Below, in pieces: positions 58,800 to 64,000 of a DNA stretch of 64,000 nt. This DNA comes from Amoebidium appalachense (taxonomy: Eukaryota; Ichthyosporea): the NCBI GenBank assembly GCA_963693365.1, contig CAVNZM010000001.1:1-64000 (forward strand), read 5' to 3'. The translations under genes and the position numbers were made by a program. The notes beneath the pieces are model-generated. The model did not search any database. It was not told where the DNA came from and worked only from the letters and a program-made list of their open reading frames with translations. Each line of letters starts with the position of its first letter. The stretch's first letter is position 1.

Positions 58800-59970
58800 A
58801 TGCCGCCGAAAAAGCGCCAGGCCTCAGCCGCCGCCCCTGCCGCGGCACCTAAGCGCCTGACCCGCAGCGACCTCCGCCACAGGCTGACCAACGCTCCCGC
58901 GGACACTGACGCGCCTCCAGCGGCCCATACCACCACGGACCCGGACCCGCCGGCTACTCTCCCCTCCACTCCTGAAGTCCCCCCTCAGGCCCCGCCGTCC
59001 CCGCAGATGACTTCTCAAGACGCCGTCCTGGCCGCCCTCACCGCCATCAGCACCCAGATGGCTGGCGTCCTGGCTGCTCTCACCAACCGCGACCCTCCCG
59101 CGGCCCCCGCCGCGCCCTCCACACCCGGGGAGGTTTCCCCGGGGCTGCATCTCGGCCCTGACCTAGACCTACCTGCCCTGCCCGCGCCCCCCAATCACAG
59201 GTGAGAACACTGGCGACATTCAGCCGGGCACACTCCCGCTTCCCCCCGCGGATGTGCTGGCAGATTTGCGCGCCAATCGTTTCGTTGACCTGTATAAGTT
59301 CACCCCCGCCGCCCTCCTGGCCCCATCCAAGAAAGGTCAGCATCTGCGCATGGCCGACGACGGCAGCATCGAGACTTTTCGCCAAGACAGACCCGTTCCC
59401 CTGCGTTCACTCGTCATTTGGATCCAAGCTTGGACCCATTACATGGCCGCCAAGCACCACCTCGGCCTCCCCACGGACAAAGACGTCCTTTGGACTCAGC
59501 ACATCACTCGCCTCAGCACCCGATACCCGTGGGCCCAGATCCACAACTATGACGTATACGCCCGCACCGTTGCCCATCAGCAGGGTCGGGCTCCGATCGA
59601 GTGTCCCAACCTGCTCGCCCAACTCCACCAGGATCTCCTCCTGCCACCCACTCTGCTCATCCCGGACGCATGTCAGCGCTGTGGCTTCCCCGACCACCCC
59701 AGCGCGGCCTGCCCCATGTACCCCAAGCCCGGCTGTGGTCTTGACGGCTTTAAGCCGCCCCACAAGCCCGGCGGGGGTCAAACCCCTAACCGCCCTGGCC
59801 CGCAACCCGGCCCGGCAAAACTGGCCCGACCCGTGGATCTACCCGCGACGCACTGCCGGAATTTCCACATTAACGGTCGGTCCTGCGCTAAGCAGCCCTG
59901 CCCCTTCTCCCACGTGTGCCCGCTCTGCTCTGGCACACACCCCCGCAAAGACTGCAAGCACAATGCCTAG
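58800..59970 (+). pseudogene. Ngaro D2 gag (one frameshift)
   Basis: The best-preserved Ngaro gag here. MPPKKRQASAAAPAAAPKR start, Pro/Ala-rich region, conserved LRANRFVDLYKF and TRYPWAQIHNYDVYART blocks, knuckles CQRCGFPDHPSAACP and CPLCSGTHPRKDCKH, stop at 59968-59970. A single extra A near 59193 (CCCCAATCACAGG for CCCCATCACAGG) shifts the frame; 59254 onward is open to the end. It differs from D1 gag in other indels, so the copies decayed independently. Confidence 0.82.
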
Positions 59971-60114
59971 TCTACGCGCACACCCACACACACAGCTAGA
60001 ACATAGGGGTTAGGAGCTAAGACACACGAGTACAGGGAAACGGAGCTCGGGAGAACGGGCCAATAGGGCTGAGTACAAAATTTCGCAGGCCAACTACGGC
60101 GCCCGCGCGCGTCA

Positions 60115-60148
60115 AGAATAAATGTCCCTACACAAAGACGTTTATTCT
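60115..60148. other. conserved hairpin in the Ngaro gag-pol spacer (D2 copy)
   Basis: AGAATAAATGTC (60115-60126) and GACGTTTATTCT (60137-60148) pair over 12 bp (one G-T) around CCTACACAAA. Relative to D1 the arm change keeps pairing (a compensating type of difference). Confidence 0.7.
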
Positions 60149-60243
60149 GGCCACTGCACATAATTTTACTCCCCCCCCCCACGAGCCTTCCCCCCCCCCC
60201 CTTACACTCACCTAGCACTCCCTCCCCCCCTTCTTCTACCTCT

Positions 60244-60592
60244 GTGTCCGCCCACACCCCCGCGTGCTCGGGCACATTCCCTGCACAGGGCCCCGCTGCC
60301 CTCCCTGCCAACCCTCACTTGGCCCAGCTGCCCTACTCAAACCCCCCCCGGGCCCTGCGGCCCCCCCCCCCCCCCCCCCCCCCCCCGCTGCCGGGATCCC
60401 CCCAAGGGTACACCACCCTTGCTAATCACCCCCTTCCCCCGAGGCTCAGACCCGGAAGCCCGCCCGCTGCCCCAGCACCACATTGACACCTCCCGCCTCC
60501 GGGAACTGCTGGCCTCCTACCCGGACCAATCATTCGCCGCACAACTCCTCCACGATGTCGAATTCGGCGTCGACATCGGCTATCGCGGCCCT
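60244..60592 (+). pseudogene. Ngaro D2 RT N-terminal fragment
   Basis: Pro-rich start (…GYTTLANHPLPPRLRPGSP…, …RLRELLASYPDQS…) that precedes RT in D0 and D1, cut at the start of the GypT-2 LTR. Catalytic motifs are not reached. C runs (60361-60386) disturb the frame. Confidence 0.65.
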
Positions 60593-61072
60593 TGTAAACA
60601 ACTGTACACATGAACTGTACATGTTTACTAAAGAATGTGATCTACTAGCACACGATTCGTGCTTTGTCATGAATATCACATAAATATTATGTCCGCACCA
60701 ATAGGACTCACTCTGACCTAAGAATTGAACCATATATGGTTCTTCCGCTGCATACCACATAAACGAAGTGAACCAATAAGAGGTTTGCATAAATAGGACA
60801 AAGGTCTGACTGGCTCGGACCGCACCAGAATCACGAATGGCATGTTGCCACCCGCGCTGGCCGCGGATGAACCAATCCTGGGCCTTGATCCGAAACCTGG
60901 GGGCTATATAAGAAAGCCGTCCCAGTACGGGGATCACATCAGTGAAGTCTGAGACAGACTGAGTCGGCCCATAGTAAAAGCAACCTGGCCGCGTGTGCCT
61001 TTCTACCCGTTCTCTGTCTTTATTTTGATTCAGTTGTACTCTGCCTTATCCTAACTAGTCCAACTGTTTACA
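60593..61072 (+). repeat. GypT-2 5' LTR
   Basis: 480 bp, nearly identical to 57502-57981 and to the visible part of 63668-64000. CCAAT and CTATATAAG boxes at the same positions. Confidence 0.88.
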
Positions 61073-61640
61073 TTGGCGACCGCGCAGTTCAAGAATCTCG
61101 CATCCTTCGAATCTCACATCTTTCAATCAACTCAAGAATCTCACATCTTTCAATTACCCCAAGAATCTGCCATGGCCGATCACAAATCCTTTTTACCACG
61201 ATGATAGGTACATCTTTCCTTGTCCGACTTAGAATATATACACCGACAAGTTTGAAGTGGCCAGCCCACCTACACGGAAAGAATTGAAAGCATGTAAAAC
61301 TTCTTTTGCTACGACACATCAAAAATGTGAAGAAAAACGAATACACAACGAATTTTCAAACAACGAATACACGAACAATCGAATAAAGAATTGCTAACGA
61401 AGCAATGAACCAACGAAAAACGAACCATCACGAATACGCAATGAAATAAAGAATTAACGACAAACGATTGCATAGAGGAAATACGAAATGAATGCAACAC
61501 GAAAACAAAACGAAGTAACGAATTTATCAAACGACAAAAAACGAAAAACGAAAGCAAAATGAACTGGAAATACGAAAATGCAAGAACGAATGCACAACAC
61601 TGCTTGGGTTGCAATGCACACAGCCCCTTCTATGTTAGGA
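61073..61640 (+). other. GypT-2 leader: imperfect tandem repeat, then CGAA-rich segment
   Basis: Directly after the PBS an AAGAATCTC-containing unit repeats about 2.5 times (61090-61170, with ACATCTTTCAAT). Then comes a start-like CCATGGCC at 61170 whose frame closes quickly. From about 61330 to 61600 the plus strand is packed with CGAA/ACGAA motifs. Same arrangement in GypT-1 up to 58418. Confidence 0.6.
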
Positions 61641-62103
61641 AGAAAATAAAACCGTTGCCCTTGCGTGCATTGCGCTATTGCACACTGTCATCGTGTCCAT
61701 GCCACCGCATGCACCTCCACACTCGCAAGCCAGATGCACGGCCACTTTCAGCACGAATGCATTTAAAGAAGAAGATAGTCGCTGTTCCTATAGCATTGAG
61801 GACATAAGGTGCTGTGAAAGTAGTTTTGCATGCATGCTTCGAATTTCTTGCTGTTTTCGAATACAGCATGCCCCATAGTTTAGCGCACAGGATGCACAAC
61901 ATGCGCATGAATGTATGCTGGCATGCCTAAACACATTACGAACATATGCCTCATGTATGGCGGCCCTTCCTGGTGCCACGCCCTAACGAATTTGCACTCT
62001 TGGTGCACAAAAGGCATGTAATAAAGTCGATGCAGAACTTTTGTTCATGCATGTGAAAAACAAAGAAGGTGTTGGGTACGAATTTTAAGGTGAATGCCCG
62101 TCT

Positions 62104-62421
62104 GTGGCAATACTGTGTAACATACCAATTACACTGTCAAGCCTTGCACTAGCTGCCGGCACACCCCCACCAGAACAAAAGAATGTGGTATGGGCACCGT
62201 TCCCTCACAACCCCAGCATACAGTGTCAGTATTTTGGCTGGAAGCCTTTCAGTTTCGAATTACGAATACCCTCCTTCACTACTGAAGAAAGTGACGTGGA
62301 AGACGAATACGAATACGAATGCAAGGTGTTGTTGACTAACACATCGGACCATCATGTGTACCTACTAGGCCCTGGTACGGAGGTGACCATGTTATTCCCT
62401 TGCAATATGATGACACTGTAA
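62104..62421 (+). other. unrecognised 105-codon open frame inside GypT-2
   Basis: Opens at GTG, not ATG. Contains an acidic patch (EESDVEDEYEYE) followed by CKVLLTNTSDHHVYLLGPGTEV, which resembles an ordinary folded-protein stretch more than repeat translation. No family recognised; possibly a decayed or captured coding fragment. Confidence 0.3.
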
Positions 62422-63667
62422 CAATTTAGCACGTGCATACCCCACCAATGGGCACATGCGGGAGACAACCCCACAAGCTGCCTTATTGGGCACCTCTGCT
62501 AAAACGAATATTCTTCTCACGAAGGAACAGAAGAATGCCACGAACACGAACCACACACCCCCCAGGCAGCTACTTACGTCTGATGTATGAAAGTAGTAGG
62601 TGTGTGAATGGGGTAACTTCATGAACACCAACACGAAAGCAAGCACAGCACAAAGCAGTTCCACGAATACGAATGGTTTTGGTATTCCACACAACGAACA
62701 GAACCTACAGTAGGGCCACCTACAAATGAAGCAGAGGATGGGGCACCATCCAGACCTGCACTGGAGGATATGAAGATACGAAGCGCGCTCACGAAGTTGC
62801 TTACAAAAGAAAGGGCGACTGCGACGACTTTTCTTTTTAGGCCAAGCCTCCAGAAGAATGTATTATGCCTGGAATCCCCCTGCTCAACGAAAATGGCTGG
62901 CAAATGGGATACGAAAACTGCTCACGAATGGAAGCATGTGTTTTCTGAAGGAGGCTTGCTTTGCCTACCCTCTTCTTATGAATTATGAACCGGGCTTTTA
63001 CTGGTTCTGACGGGTGATATATTTCTTTATGTCGCCCAACGAAGAACACTTGGGCATTTTTATTCTGTTTTTCCCAGCTCCGATGATGCAGGGTTAAAGC
63101 TGAAAGGAAAGAAGTGCTCTTTGTTCATGAAAGAAGTGGCTTTTCCGGCCATGGTGACTCGCCTTACAGTCTTAAGGTAGAACCGGGATAAGGAGCAGCG
63201 GCTAAGCCTTGAAGCTATCCACCACTACCTGAGCTACGAAGTGACCTAAGGCTCGAGTTATATTCATTATCGAATGTTTGGTATGATCATTCATCCACAC
63301 AACCAAATTACTCGCAATTGAAAACGAATCTGCGGGAGTATCCTAAAAAGGAAAAATTCCCAAAAAGGAAAATACTACTTCTACAGAAAAGCCAAGCACA
63401 GAGACGAAGGCTTAGCGAATTATTCGCACGCACACTCTGCAACAATCTTCGCCACGAAAATGAAATCACAGAAGAATGCTGCATGAATTTACGTTTTGGC
63501 AAATGAAGAAGTGCTCATAGACGTGCACAACTCTATTCCACCGTCCTTGCTCTGTTCTGTCCAGCAGCTCGGCACACACAAGAATTCTCGCTGAAGGTTG
63601 TTTATCGCCTCTCAGCCTGGTGGTTTGCTTGTCTAACGACACCACCAGGCTCCCGACAAGGGGGGAG

Positions 63668-64000
63668 TGTAAACAACTGTACACATGAACTGTACATGTT
63701 TACTAAAGAATGTGATCTACTAGCACACGATTCGTGCTTTGTCATGAATATCACATAAATATTATGTCCGCACCAATAGGACTCACTCTGACCTAAGAAT
63801 TGAACCATATATGGTTCTTCCGCTGCATACCACATAAACGAAGTGAACCAATAAGAGGTTTGCATAAATAGGACAAAGGTCTGACTGGCTCGGACCGCAC
63901 CAGAATCACGAATGGCATGTTGCCACCCGCGCTGGCCGCGGATGAACCAATCCTGGGCCTTGATCCGAAACCTGGGGGCTATATAAGAAAGCCGTCCCAG
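63668..64000 (+). repeat. GypT-2 3' LTR (truncated by the window end)
   Basis: TGTAAACAACTG after the purine tract GACAAGGGGGGAG; 333 of about 480 bp are present. Confidence 0.88.

Larger units (their letters stand above)
58419..60592 (+). mobile_element. Ngaro-type retrotransposon D2, 5' part, split by GypT-2
   Basis: Plus-strand copy: A1 repeat 58419-58799, gag 58800-59970, spacer with hairpin and C runs, and the first part of RT to 60592, where GypT-2 begins. It is inserted in GypT-1. RT, recombinase and the 3' repeats would lie past the window end. Confidence 0.85.
60593..64000 (+). mobile_element. GypT-2: LTR retrotransposon without recognisable pol, runs off the window
   Basis: 5' LTR 60593-61072, internal 61073-63667, and 3' LTR from 63668 (333 bp visible). 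PPT-like ACAAGGGGGGAG lies before the 3' LTR and PBS TTGGCGACCGCG after the 5' one. The 2.6-kb internal region has no RT, integrase or protease motif in any frame, so it is non-autonomous or heavily rebuilt. LTR copies agree almost perfectly with each other, so movement is recent and must depend on an autonomous relative elsewhere. Confidence 0.82.

Overview
This is a eukaryotic, accessory-type window: about 90% is a nest of young retrotransposons and about 7% (43.4-47.9 kb) is one intron-containing host gene. The eukaryotic signs are a four-exon gene with phase-consistent GT-AG introns and AATAAA signals, LTR elements with CCAAT/TATA promoters, a tyrosine-recombinase (Ngaro/DIRS-type) retrotransposon, and long (CA)n, (GA)n, (CT)n and poly(C/G) tracts. 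The taxon cannot be fixed from the sequence; a marine invertebrate or a protist/alga would both fit. No bacterial operon, CRISPR array or rRNA is present.

Element families, named here for convenience. CopA: LTR about 708 bp, TGTCATCTTC...AATAACA. CopB: LTR 925-935 bp, TGTTATAATACG or TGTTGTAATACG...TTAACA. CopC: LTR about 900 bp, TGTTGGAATACG...AACAACA. CopF: an LTR plus a long primer-binding site. LTR-E: a solo LTR of unknown family. GypT: LTR 480 bp, TGTAAACA...TGTTTACA, PBS TTGGCGACCGCG. Ngaro-type D0, D1 and D2: gag, RT-RNase H, tyrosine recombinase, and split direct repeats A1-ORFs-B1A2B2. A 659-bp TRIM whose LTR contains a 73-nt tRNA-like gene.

Layout. 1-3.4 kb: an Ngaro 3' end, an LTR-B scrap, and the 3' part of CopC carrying a CopA solo LTR. 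3.4-13.2 kb: Ngaro D0 (minus), split by CopA-1 (4226-10695, itself hit by TRIM-1) and by another CopA solo LTR. 13.2-14.8 kb: extra Ngaro gag/A-repeat modules. 14.8-28.5 kb: an old CopA gag split by solo LTR-E, which is split by Ngaro D1, which is split by full-length CopB-1 (four nested levels, each LTR insertion with its own 5-bp duplication). 28.5-39.9 kb: an inverted CopA head and LTR, split by full-length CopA-2, which carries TRIM-2 and a 3.5-kb non-autonomous CopB derivative. 39.9-41.5 kb: a microsatellite cluster. 43.4-48.1 kb: a type II membrane protein of the NXPE/PC-esterase kind. 48.2-48.8 kb: the CopF LTR and PBS. 49.7-56.4 kb: full-length CopB-2. 57.2-64 kb: a truncated host-like ORF, then GypT-1 split by Ngaro D2, which is split by GypT-2, running off the window.

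How they work together. CopA and CopB encode the copia set (Gag zinc knuckle, protease, integrase, RT, RNase H), and their LTR pairs are almost identical, so activity is recent. The TRIM and the CopB-type non-autonomous element carry only cis signals and must borrow proteins; the TRIM shares its polypurine tract/LTR junction with CopC, and the CopB derivative has CopB LTRs. All copia families here have primer-binding sites matching the interior of initiator tRNA-Met, as in Drosophila copia. The most unusual object is the TRIM with a pol III-type tRNA unit in each LTR. Next are the mosaic CopB LTRs and the conserved hairpin in the Ngaro gag-pol spacer.
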